The notes under the pieces were generated by a model, which had not been told where the DNA came from, ran no database searches, and saw nothing but the letters and a program-made list of their open reading frames with translations. A stretch of 22,313 bases of DNA from a virus: the IMG/VR virus record IMGVR_UViG_3300027917_000184, positions 1 through 22,313 of that record; one strand, written 5' to 3'. Both the position numbers and the translations under genes were made by a program. The number at the start of each line of letters is the position of its first letter. Position 1 is the first letter of the stretch. Positions 5,976 through 15,121 of this stretch are shown here, one piece after another.

Positions 5976-8900
5976 TTAAGCAAGTGCAATTACCCTTATA
6001 TTTTTAATGATTGGTGGTTTCGCTTGATTGGTTCCAGACATAACAACTTTAATAGAGAATCCAACAAATTCAGGTAAACTGGATGCAGTGTACTCATATT
6101 CCAAAAATTCATTATCTAAACTTGGTCTAACCAATTTATCTGGAAGTCCACTATTCAATGAAGGATTGACAACATCCAAGAATCCATCCTGGTTATTGTC
6201 TATTGTTAAATTATTATATCCTGGGAATAAAACAAATCCTTGGTCAACTGCAAAAGAATCTGCAGAAACTAAATTGTAAAGAACTCTGAAGTCAGATGAA
6301 GAATCTCTATAAGCACTAATTAAAACCTTCAATGAAGTGGATGGTTGCTCCAATGCGATTATAGATGAGACATATGTTGCGCTATGAGAACCGTCTATAA
6401 TATTATTAACTCTACCATCAGTTATATAATCAGAAACTGGACTATTTAATCTATAGAATCCAAAATCAGTAACACTATTATCTATAAAAATTTGTGGAGA
6501 AAGATTGGGGTTCTTAGTTTGAAGATTTAATGCAGTTGTAAAAGACCTGGAATCGGGGAGTTCAGTTAAATATGAAGTCTCATTTGCTCTAGAAGCAACC
6601 ATTCTAACATCATTAAATTTATTTGGTCTATTTAATTGAATTGGAGAATAACCAAGATCTAAGAAGGATGTTTCCGTCCCATCAACACTAGTTCCACTAA
6701 CCATTCTAGCAAATGCTTTAACAGAAACTTGTCCACCACCTGGAGCATATACATCATATGATGGAGTTATTTCATTGTATAATAGGTTAGTGCCAGCAGC
6801 CACAATATTTCCACCAACTCTTGCACCAGCATTAAATGATAATTGTGGAGCGTCTGTTGGTGTATTATCACTAGATCTATTGACACCATTGGTAGTTCTA
6901 CTGAATTCTACATAATAACTATCAAGATCAGATTTAATATCTGCAACTTCAAGTAAGGTTTGATATACATCTAATCCAACTTCGTTAATTCTTCTTAAAG
7001 AAACACCCCCAACTTCATATTTGTAAACTTTTTGTCCAACCTCATATGAAGATGTGCGACTGGAATCAACACCTCTAGTTATATTTGTAAGTGAGTTTGC
7101 AGTTACTCCAGTGTACTGTATTATTTCATTTTCGATAATAATATATCCTGGATTTGAACCACTAACAGCAATTCCCTCAAATGTAGTTAGATTTGAAGTA
7201 TCTTCAACATTAATTAATGTTGAATTGCTAAGAAGTTGAGATGTAAGTTTAGTAGACTTTTTATCACTATAAATCTTTGCTAAAGTTACTTTATTTGCGG
7301 TGGAATACATTCCATGAGAGAACTGATTAACTTTCATAATATTTCCCGCATTGATTCCAGTTGGTTCTGGGCAGGACAAAACAGTTAATCCTGAAGATTG
7401 AATTCCAGAATCATAATATTGTACGGTTGATGTTATTGGGAAGTTTTCTCCCTGAACATTCGTCAGATATAAAGTATCGTAATAATTTACATCTGATATT
7501 GTAAGCAATGCACCATACCCAGTAGAATTTGATACGGAAGATGTTACAATACCTACAACATCACCAGAAACATATCCACTTCCACTACTACCAGCACTTA
7601 CTGAAACTGAGGTAATAGTACTGCCAGTTACTGTAATGTCCAATTTTAATCCAGAACCTTTTCCTGAAACATTATATGTATCTACAGCAGAAGTATTGGC
7701 ATAATTAAATCCACCTGTTGTTATACCTATAGTTGAATCTGCTGGTCCACCTAGTTCATCGATAAATCCATAATTATATTGCTTTGAACTTGATGTTACT
7801 TTTCTTCCAAGTGTCAAACTAGTGAATATTGCATCATCTTTTGATGTTGTTGTAACTCCAACTGCAAGTTTTCTTGGGAATATTTCAATAGGGTCTTTAC
7901 TTAAAGGCCCAAAATAATTCTTTGTTGCTTGTGCAATTAATGGGGGATTATTGAATACTGCTGTACCAACTGAAGAAGTAAACTTGGCTTTATATAATTT
8001 AAATTTCAAATCTTGATTTTGATCAGCTGTCCAAATTGAACCATTTTGAGATTTGAATAGACTTCCAATTGCAAATTGTTTAGAGTATTTTGATGCCTCT
8101 GCTTCTGGAAGACCAGTCAAAGACTTCTCATTTAGAGACTTCTCATTCATTTCTGCAATAAAGACTTCATATCCAATACTTTGTGGTGCTAATAATACAA
8201 TTGCATACTCATCATCTGGTGGAAGATATATTGGATACGGGAAAGTAATGCGACAAGGAATAGAAGCATCTTCAGAAACTAATTGTTTTAACTTTTTACC
8301 ACCATTTCCAGGAACAATAGAATTTGGTCGCAATGTAACAGATTCTCCAATTTGCACCAACGTTGGAGTTCCAAGTTCCATACTTCTAACCTGAATAGTT
8401 ACAGGAGAATTTCCACTATCAACCTTTCTAAAATAAATGTCAACTGCAGTTAAAAATGCACCATCACTATCGGAAATTTTATCTAGTTTAGTTGATGTAT
8501 TTTGTGGTGCCTGAGAAGTTCTTCCAACTTCAAAAGATTGAGCCAAAGGATCATATCTTTCAAGAACAGTTCTTCTTCTTGTAGTGGTAGTAGTTATTGT
8601 AGTTGTATTTACAGTTGTTGTTACTGTTGTATTTAAGTTTGTTGTTATATTGGTAGTTTCATCTTGGAATGTATTGAGTCTTCCAGTTGCAGTATAATTT
8701 GTCTCTGCTCTAGAAATATCAGTGGACCCCGGTAAAGGTTCCTCATTAGTTTTACTACTTGTCAATTTATATGTTTTTGTTCCAGTATTAAATTTAACTA
8801 CTGGTGCAGGAATAGAAAATGGATCTTCAATAAAGAAGCAACCTTGAAGGTCTCCATTTGCATCACTTATAAGAGCACTTCTAGATAACCAAGCAACTGC

Positions 8901-11900
8901 TCCACTAGTTCTTCCAACGAACTTCATATATCTGGTTAAATATCCACCAAAATTAATATTGTTTGCTAAAGAGTTTGTATCTATGTTCAAATAACCAAGA
9001 CCAGAACTGTACTGTGAAGGAAGAGTTGTATTTTGGTTGTATGGGTTTGTTATATAAGCATCAGTTGGATTATTAAAATCTCCATACTTGTGATTTGGCC
9101 TACAAAGACTAAAAGATATAGTTGGATTTGCTTCAGTTGGGCCTGTAAGGTTACCTTCTGATACAGATACTACTTGATATCCATCAACAACTTCACCAGT
9201 TATGAATGAACTTCCTGAAGCATTTTTTTGTACTGCAATAATTTTTGGAATATATTTTAATTTTGATTGACTATCTAAGAATTGATAATGCCTTGCAAAA
9301 GGCATTAGGTTTGATGCATTAAATTCAACATTTCTTGATCGCATGAATTTTTCATCATCAACAGAAATGAGTCTTCTTACTGTAGAAGAAGCTGTATCCG
9401 ATGTTGTAAATGTTTCATCTGATGGAGTTCCAGGAACTGTATCTACGCTAACTGATGTTGATGATGATCTTGATGTAGTTCTTTGTGTTCCATTTGGCCA
9501 CCTATCACCATTTGGTTGCCTTCCAAACATTTCATCGAAAGCAGATGCCCTAATTCTTGTAACTTCATCTATAGTTATAGGATCGCCAGTTGCTTGTACT
9601 ACAACAGTTTGTGTGTCAAATACTTGGTTATTTAAATTTATTGTTTTGTTTATTACTTTTGCAGGTTCTTTAATAAAAGTTCTGACCCATCTATCTTCAG
9701 AAGGACTTAAAGAAAGCGTACCAACATATTCCACAACATGGAATGGGTTTACATTTTCAACTCTAGTAGCTATTGGTTGCTCAATCCAACCAACTTCTTC
9801 ATAATTTAATGTTAGTGATTCAAGATTTGAACCTCTAGATACAAATCTAATGTTTCCATCTTTACTGTAGTAAACACCATTAACTCTTTTTGTTTCCGGA
9901 ATATTTGGAAGAGTATTTTGATTCTTAAATGCACTAATTCCCTTGTCAACTTCGATAGTGCTTAAATATCCATCAATATAAGAATTGTTTTGGAAGTTAT
10001 CTACAAAAAATCCAGTTTTAAATTGATCTAATCCATCAGCATCTTTAATTTGTAAAGCCTCAGTATTTACTTCTAATAGAGATAGTGTAGTAGTTCTTTC
10101 CAAATTTTTAAGTCTTGTGTCTATCTTACCAATATCTTTCATAGTATATCGTCTATTTGACTCAAGACTTATTATTGCATGACTAGTCTCACTTAAATAT
10201 GGAGGTAAGAACAATGTTGCAAGTAACATTCCTTCACCCTCATCTACTGGTGCAGTTGGACTCAATGCAGGTGTTCCATTTTTAACTATAAATTGTCCAT
10301 TTCTGTTTAAATATAATTTATCAATTCTTCCAATATAGTATTCAATTCCCAGAATTAGAACTTCATCTGGAGCAATAATTTCATAAGATGATAATGCTCT
10401 TGAATCAAAATCAAATGGAGATTCAGTTAGTGAAGATAAATTTGTAATAGCAGAAACTCTTGGTCTAAAGTCCAGAGTATTTGATGCTAGAACATTTTCT
10501 TTACCTATTCTTGGTATGAGTTTTTGGTATTGATTCTTTGAATAACTTAGTGCTGTAAAAACTTGCCCATTGTCATTAGTAGGAACTGTATAATGATCAA
10601 AAATAACAGTTACTTTCTTACTTGGTTCTACTTCGCCACTCTTTCTGATGAGTTTTGAATAATCATAATATTGATTATTTTGTCCCTGGTCGAGTATGTA
10701 TCTATTAGTAATATCTTTGTATTCACCATCAATTATCGTATCAATGGGAGTGATAATTTCAGATTCTTCAAAAGTGACAACTTCTCCAGTTGTAAATCTT
10801 TCAGCGTTTAAATATACAACTTCTAGATTATTTGGGAGACTTGTTGGTTTTCTAATAACTCTACAAGCAGCTCCAGAAACAGACCCAATAATCTTTTCGC
10901 CAATAATAGCATTGTTCGCTACATTAACTAAGGAACTAAATGTTAATTGATCCAACTCCGGAAAATCTGAATCTAATGACTCATATATTTTAATAATTTT
11001 TGAAACATCTGGATATCCAAGACATATTGCATCATCCTGGACTCTAATTCCATAAACAGAAGAATATGTCAATCCATCAGAAATAGTTGCATCCGAATCT
11101 GTGCCAGATTTTTTATATTTTGATAGTGAGTAATTGACTATAGTATTTCTATTATAGTTTTTGACCTTACTTTGAATACCAGTTTTTGTTAGAGTTGCTA
11201 TTAAAGTATCTACTGTTCTGGAAGCGGTAATATTATTAAATGTTACCTGATTCTGTGTAGTATCCAAAGAAACTTTATCTGCAGATAAAGTTTCTATAGC
11301 TCTAGTTGTATAATGTAAACTATATCTTTCCTGGTCAAAAGATTCAAAGAAAGCTGTAGAAATTCCTGCAGATAAACTAAAATTGCTAGAATCTACTGTA
11401 AATGTCCCTGCTCCAGTGGAAAACTCATTTATAGTTTGTGCTTTAAAAGAAAGTGATGAAGATGATAAATCTACTGAAGATATATTTGATTTTGGTAAGT
11501 TAACATAGAATGAACCATTGTTATAATCAACTATTTTCGCAGTTCTTAGGTATAATTTTAACTTAGTGTCTGCACTAACTCCAATTGTTCCATCAGAAAC
11601 TCCAGATACAGTTGTACTGGTGCCAAGTGTTATAGAGGATAAATCTGCTGCAATTGAAGATACAACATTATAATGTGGAACAGTTCCATCTCCAATATAA
11701 GATATCACATCACCCACTTTTATCTGATTACTGAAGAATTTTCCGGGGCAAGTAACTACTCCACCGCTAGTTAAAATAAACTCATCTGAAGAAGTAAATC
11801 CTGGTAGAACTCTTCTATACAAAATTGTGTCGGCAGTAAAAGATAATAAACCCCCCGCAGTTGCTTTAAATAAAGATTTAACATCTTTTAATGAATATGC

Positions 11901-13505
11901 TATAACATTAGTTATAGTTCTTGAATACTCATCAACACCATTAATGCTAATTTTTTCACCTTCCTGAAATGTTCCAGAAGTTTGTCTAAGATATACTGTT
12001 GTAGAATCACCTCCAGCGGAAACGGCATATCCAGAAGCACCACTACTTACTCCTTTTACAAAAGATGATTTTGGTAATTCGGTATTACTCACTGCGGAGT
12101 TAAGTGTTATTTTTGTATAAGTTTGTATATCATATAGATATAAATCCCATGATGACGCTGCAGAACCATATGCAGCATCGGTTAAATTGCAGTTATATAA
12201 TCTAGCATCTCCAATTTTTGTTCCAGAAGCAGCGGTATTTGAAGTTTTTCTGGAATCATACAGTCCGATAGTTTCTCTAAAATTTGGAGAACCATTGACA
12301 TTATTTACCCTTATAAAATTACCAAGTTTTACTTGTGATGAAATTCTATCAATTTTTTCAGTAGTTCTTGGTTTTTGAATATCTACTACTGTTGAATTTT
12401 GCTTAACAATATCATAACCCGAAACATATGCTATTCCGGGCGATAATTTAATGCAAGCGATATCTTCTGAAGGAATATTTCCATCATCTGTAGTATCTCC
12501 GGGAAAAAATAAACCATCATTTCCCTCATAGTCATTTAATGATTCTTTGAGATTAATAATAAATGGGTCTACACTATAGTCTCCAGATTCATCATATGTT
12601 CTTTTTGCCAAATAGTCTCTAATTAAACTATATTGTGTAGTAGTTTCCTCCTTCTTGAGTTCACCTTCATCTGTTCTCAAATACTCAATAAAGTTTGGAT
12701 CTCCCAAATCATCTAATGGTCTTTTATCTAACTTCAGCGAAATTGAAAATCTATCTGCCCCAGGAGCTGCAAAATTTGTAAATCCCTTTGCATTATCATA
12801 TAATGAATTGTCTTCTTTAGCATTTACTATAGTTTCATTTACAGTAAATCCAACTTTATATGATGGAACATTGTTGTAGTAATCTAAAATTATTGTTTGT
12901 GGGAGTACTTCAACAAAGTATCCCCTTACGAAATAAACTCCTCTACTGACATGAGCTGCAGAACCTATTGCAGTAGAATTTATAGCAATAGTTGTAGCAA
13001 ATGGAGTCTCTGATGAAATTAAGGTATTACCATACAAAATATCTTCGTCACAATATAAAGATTCGCCATCAGAAAATTGTGCAATTGCATTATCATTATC
13101 AGATTTAATGTATTTTACATAAAGTGTTATATATTCTACTTCATCACTATCACTTGGATATGCAATATAATCTACTTCTGCACCTACTCCAGATGTTTTT
13201 CCGTATATTCTTTTCCCAATAAAACTATCAATATAAATGTTAATATCTATTCCAAATTGTCTTGGTTCTAACTTTACTGCATAAAATCTAGAATCATAAG
13301 TAACTCCCCCAGGAATTACCATAGATCCATCTTTAAATATATGACTACCAAACTTTTCAATTTGATTTTGAATTTGTGACTGAATATTATTCAGTTCTCT
13401 AGCTTGAATAGGTCTCCCTGGACTAAAAAGAACTTTATAATACTCTTTAGATGAGTCAAAATCATCAAAATATGGACTTACATTTAAATTAGTTTTTTGG
13501 GCCAT
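5976..13505 (-). CDS. Giant 2509-aa DUF4815-type virion protein (peripheral baseplate / fibre-network candidate)
   Basis: The N-terminus (VSPYFDDFDSSKEYYKVLF, PGRPIQARELNNIQ at 29-42, IFKDGSMVIPGG at 56-67) is the signature I associate with DUF4815 structural proteins of marine T4-like phages. Beta-rich repeats fill the middle, with G-E-x-(V/I) modules and Ser/Thr linkers. A Thr-rich stretch (1617-1642) ends in RRR and leads into a DPLAQSF domain (about 1652-1840, with QIYLP-like and LFKSQNGSIWT motifs) that recurs in myovirus tail proteins. Later come a G-Y repeat, an ENEIIQYTGV/ITRGVDSS module, a D-x-N-x-D-G-x-x-D loop (2436-2444), and a C-terminus ending PPIIKNIRVIALA. It starts 3 nt after gp8 and occupies the T4 gene 9-12/wac interval, so it probably serves as the tail-pin or fibre-attachment protein. 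I see no frameshift. The exact role is inference; the structural class is firm. Confidence 0.88.
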   Translation of the reverse strand: MAQKTNLNVSPYFDDFDSSKEYYKVLFSPGRPIQARELNNIQSQIQNQIEKFGSHIFKDGSMVIPGGVTYDSRFYAVKLEPRQFGIDINIYIDSFIGKRIYGKTSGVGAEVDYIAYPSDSDEVEYITLYVKYIKSDNDNAIAQFSDGESLYCDEDILYGNTLISSETPFATTIAINSTAIGSAAHVSRGVYFVRGYFVEVLPQTIILDYYNNVPSYKVGFTVNETIVNAKEDNSLYDNAKGFTNFAAPGADRFSISLKLDKRPLDDLGDPNFIEYLRTDEGELKKEETTTQYSLIRDYLAKRTYDESGDYSVDPFIINLKESLNDYEGNDGLFFPGDTTDDGNIPSEDIACIKLSPGIAYVSGYDIVKQNSTVVDIQKPRTTEKIDRISSQVKLGNFIRVNNVNGSPNFRETIGLYDSRKTSNTAASGTKIGDARLYNCNLTDAAYGSAASSWDLYLYDIQTYTKITLNSAVSNTELPKSSFVKGVSSGASGYAVSAGGDSTTVYLRQTSGTFQEGEKISINGVDEYSRTITNVIAYSLKDVKSLFKATAGGLLSFTADTILYRRVLPGFTSSDEFILTSGGVVTCPGKFFSNQIKVGDVISYIGDGTVPHYNVVSSIAADLSSITLGTSTTVSGVSDGTIGVSADTKLKLYLRTAKIVDYNNGSFYVNLPKSNISSVDLSSSSLSFKAQTINEFSTGAGTFTVDSSNFSLSAGISTAFFESFDQERYSLHYTTRAIETLSADKVSLDTTQNQVTFNNITASRTVDTLIATLTKTGIQSKVKNYNRNTIVNYSLSKYKKSGTDSDATISDGLTYSSVYGIRVQDDAICLGYPDVSKIIKIYESLDSDFPELDQLTFSSLVNVANNAIIGEKIIGSVSGAACRVIRKPTSLPNNLEVVYLNAERFTTGEVVTFEESEIITPIDTIIDGEYKDITNRYILDQGQNNQYYDYSKLIRKSGEVEPSKKVTVIFDHYTVPTNDNGQVFTALSYSKNQYQKLIPRIGKENVLASNTLDFRPRVSAITNLSSLTESPFDFDSRALSSYEIIAPDEVLILGIEYYIGRIDKLYLNRNGQFIVKNGTPALSPTAPVDEGEGMLLATLFLPPYLSETSHAIISLESNRRYTMKDIGKIDTRLKNLERTTTLSLLEVNTEALQIKDADGLDQFKTGFFVDNFQNNSYIDGYLSTIEVDKGISAFKNQNTLPNIPETKRVNGVYYSKDGNIRFVSRGSNLESLTLNYEEVGWIEQPIATRVENVNPFHVVEYVGTLSLSPSEDRWVRTFIKEPAKVINKTINLNNQVFDTQTVVVQATGDPITIDEVTRIRASAFDEMFGRQPNGDRWPNGTQRTTSRSSSTSVSVDTVPGTPSDETFTTSDTASSTVRRLISVDDEKFMRSRNVEFNASNLMPFARHYQFLDSQSKLKYIPKIIAVQKNASGSSFITGEVVDGYQVVSVSEGNLTGPTEANPTISFSLCRPNHKYGDFNNPTDAYITNPYNQNTTLPSQYSSGLGYLNIDTNSLANNINFGGYLTRYMKFVGRTSGAVAWLSRSALISDANGDLQGCFFIEDPFSIPAPVVKFNTGTKTYKLTSSKTNEEPLPGSTDISRAETNYTATGRLNTFQDETTNITTNLNTTVTTTVNTTTITTTTTRRRTVLERYDPLAQSFEVGRTSQAPQNTSTKLDKISDSDGAFLTAVDIYFRKVDSGNSPVTIQVRSMELGTPTLVQIGESVTLRPNSIVPGNGGKKLKQLVSEDASIPCRITFPYPIYLPPDDEYAIVLLAPQSIGYEVFIAEMNEKSLNEKSLTGLPEAEASKYSKQFAIGSLFKSQNGSIWTADQNQDLKFKLYKAKFTSSVGTAVFNNPPLIAQATKNYFGPLSKDPIEIFPRKLAVGVTTTSKDDAIFTSLTLGRKVTSSSKQYNYGFIDELGGPADSTIGITTGGFNYANTSAVDTYNVSGKGSGLKLDITVTGSTITSVSVSAGSSGSGYVSGDVVGIVTSSVSNSTGYGALLTISDVNYYDTLYLTNVQGENFPITSTVQYYDSGIQSSGLTVLSCPEPTGINAGNIMKVNQFSHGMYSTANKVTLAKIYSDKKSTKLTSQLLSNSTLINVEDTSNLTTFEGIAVSGSNPGYIIIENEIIQYTGVTANSLTNITRGVDSSRTSSYEVGQKVYKYEVGGVSLRRINEVGLDVYQTLLEVADIKSDLDSYYVEFSRTTNGVNRSSDNTPTDAPQLSFNAGARVGGNIVAAGTNLLYNEITPSYDVYAPGGGQVSVKAFARMVSGTSVDGTETSFLDLGYSPIQLNRPNKFNDVRMVASRANETSYLTELPDSRSFTTALNLQTKNPNLSPQIFIDNSVTDFGFYRLNSPVSDYITDGRVNNIIDGSHSATYVSSIIALEQPSTSLKVLISAYRDSSSDFRVLYNLVSADSFAVDQGFVLFPGYNNLTIDNNQDGFLDVVNPSLNSGLPDKLVRPSLDNEFLEYEYTASSLPEFVGFSIKVVMSGTNQAKPPIIKNIRVIALA
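8118..8147 (-). repeat. 15-bp tandem duplication (NEKSL twice)
   Basis: Two adjacent copies encode NEKSLNEKSL at residues 1787-1796 of the giant protein, in the DPLAQSF domain where a single copy would be expected. The core (AATGAGAAGTCT) is identical in both copies, so the duplication looks recent. Confidence 0.75.
8571..8657 (-). other. Thr-rich linker ending in Arg-Arg-Arg
   Basis: It encodes residues 1617-1645 of the giant protein: 17 Thr in 26 residues, broken only by N, I, L and V, then RRR directly before TVLERYDPLAQSF. It separates the N-terminal two thirds from the DPLAQSF domain. Likely a stalk or extended linker; the tribasic end could be a protease-sensitive hinge. Confidence 0.8.
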
Positions 13506-13508
13506 TTG

Positions 13509-15080
13509 TTAGAATTCCAAGATAATTTTTACGTCTTCTTTTTGTCGGGAACTTCTTCCTACCAGAGGTCTATTATCTATGTAAATAACATCCCCACTAT
13601 TATTATTTATCTCAGGATTTGAAAGACCTTTAGTAAACTGTGAACCCAGATTTATTATTTGGTCATTGACAGTTGTACTAATTCCGGTAAAAGCACTATC
13701 AATTGTCCCTTTAAATCCAGTTTCTGGAGATATTACTGAACCACCATCGAATTCAAATTCTATATTCTGATTTCCAGATGTGGAAATTCCAATATAATCA
13801 GTTTCATCTAATCCATCACCAAAATATAAAGATCTATCTTTAAAATACTTTAAAACTTTAGTCGTTGGATCGTATGCTGCAACATAACCAGTTGCAACAA
13901 AACCACTACTCAAAACTTGGCGTATTGTGTCTCCAGGATTGGGAACTTGTACGGTTTCTACAGTAGAAAATTTGATAGAATATAAACTTGAAAATTCATT
14001 TTCAATAAATGTTTCTGCAGATAAAAATTTTGAAGGATTTTTTATTATACCAATTTGTGAAAAATTAGTATTAGATGGAAAATCCCTTGTAGAGTCATCA
14101 AATCTAGCATATAGTAATGCTCTATCTGCACCCAATTCTTGATAGATGTTGTATCCATGACCATAAGATGGTGGAATTATCGGTATTAATCTTGCAGGAT
14201 TTGGAATACTATTTGCTGGTTGTAAAGAACCCAAATCAACTAATCCATAAGTATATCCACTTCCTCCAGCAGTAACAATAGCATTAATAATACTTCCAGA
14301 AGCATTTACTTCGATAAAGGCTTTGGCACCTACCCCATCACCGATTATATTAACTTCACCTGATGTATATCCTGCACCAGCAGAATCAATATAGATTTTT
14401 TTTATTTGGTTTGTATTTACTCTAGAATCTCCATTTTCTCTTACCGATGAAATCTGAGAATCTGTAGATGTTTCCCAAGAATTTGGTAGTGTTATATATT
14501 CAGTTGAATCAAATTTGACAATATCTGCAGGATTTACTGTAAATAGATACTTCCAAATATATCCATCACCACTTTCTCCAGCCTTTGATGGTTCTAAATC
14601 GGTAAATGTTGGTTCATCCTGAGAAGTGTTTCCATTTGGGTTTGATCCAGAAGAACCATTATCTAAACAAATATAAACCTTATACTCCGAATTAATAACA
14701 TAATAATTTGCATCATATAATCTTGATTTCTTGGTCACAGGACTCAAATTATTAATACTATAATCATGTCTATAGAGATCGTATTTTGAACCTCTAGACC
14801 AATCAACTCGACGAACAACTCTTCTTATATTTGAAGATGTTACTCTTTTTCCAAAAAGAATCGTATCTTTATAGTGACTAATATATGAATTATTATCTAC
14901 TGGATTTGGAACAACAGTTCCACCTAAAGGAGTTTCCCATTCAGAATCTCTGCCAAATAAATCTACATCTGGGTTTGCTAATCCCAAAAATATATAATAA
15001 GAATTAGAATTATCCTCTACAGAACTAATAAAATTATTAGTATTATTAATTCTAAATTTATCGGTTACTATTGCAGGCAT
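13509..15080 (-). CDS. gp8: Baseplate wedge protein gp8, enlarged
   Basis: Ends and core match T4 gp8: PAIVTDKFRI at the N-terminus (T4 AIVTSKFR), RRVVRRVDWSRG at 86-97 (T4 IPRRDWGD), GDGYIWKYLFTV at 171-182 (T4 GDGYVWEYLFEI), EYITLPNSWE at 194-203 (T4 EYIVVPWPEE), IGIIKNPSKF at 343-352 (T4 ISIITNPLEA), and the C-terminal GDVIYIDNRPLVGRSSRQKE then ILEF (T4 GEMIYMENRPPI...ILFTF). T4 gp8 (334 aa) is a dimer in each baseplate wedge that binds gp10, gp7 and gp6. Here it is 523 aa; the extra residues are a G-x-G-Y beta repeat pair (227-283) and a second module (about 385-475). It has an exact late-promoter box 20 nt upstream but only a weak Shine-Dalgarno. The giant protein follows after 3 nt. Confidence 0.95.
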   Translation of the reverse strand: MPAIVTDKFRINNTNNFISSVEDNSNSYYIFLGLANPDVDLFGRDSEWETPLGGTVVPNPVDNNSYISHYKDTILFGKRVTSSNIRRVVRRVDWSRGSKYDLYRHDYSINNLSPVTKKSRLYDANYYVINSEYKVYICLDNGSSGSNPNGNTSQDEPTFTDLEPSKAGESGDGYIWKYLFTVNPADIVKFDSTEYITLPNSWETSTDSQISSVRENGDSRVNTNQIKKIYIDSAGAGYTSGEVNIIGDGVGAKAFIEVNASGSIINAIVTAGGSGYTYGLVDLGSLQPANSIPNPARLIPIIPPSYGHGYNIYQELGADRALLYARFDDSTRDFPSNTNFSQIGIIKNPSKFLSAETFIENEFSSLYSIKFSTVETVQVPNPGDTIRQVLSSGFVATGYVAAYDPTTKVLKYFKDRSLYFGDGLDETDYIGISTSGNQNIEFEFDGGSVISPETGFKGTIDSAFTGISTTVNDQIINLGSQFTKGLSNPEINNNSGDVIYIDNRPLVGRSSRQKEDVKIILEF

Positions 15081-15099
15081 TATTCATTGATTTTTCTTT

Positions 15100-15107
15100 T
15101 ATTTATA
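15100..15107 (-). promoter_or_regulatory. T4-type late promoter box upstream of gp8
   Basis: TATAAATA on the minus strand, in the 41-nt gap between the 1718-aa gene and gp8. It matches the T4 late -10 element exactly. The ATG of gp8 lies 20 nt downstream, so the leader would be short (roughly a dozen bases). The matching box before gp13 supports it as a real promoter. Confidence 0.65.
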
Positions 15108-15121
15108 TTGGAGAATGTATT

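Noticed and set aside
7990-8560. Frameshift or gene break in the giant protein near the Thr-rich linker
   Set aside because: The reading frame is uninterrupted and both sides carry expected motifs in one frame.
9343-9804. 153-aa plus-strand open frame
   Set aside because: It lies wholly inside the giant protein gene, opposite its Ser/Thr-rich segment, has no family signature, and is explained as a codon-use shadow. The same holds for the other plus-strand frames.
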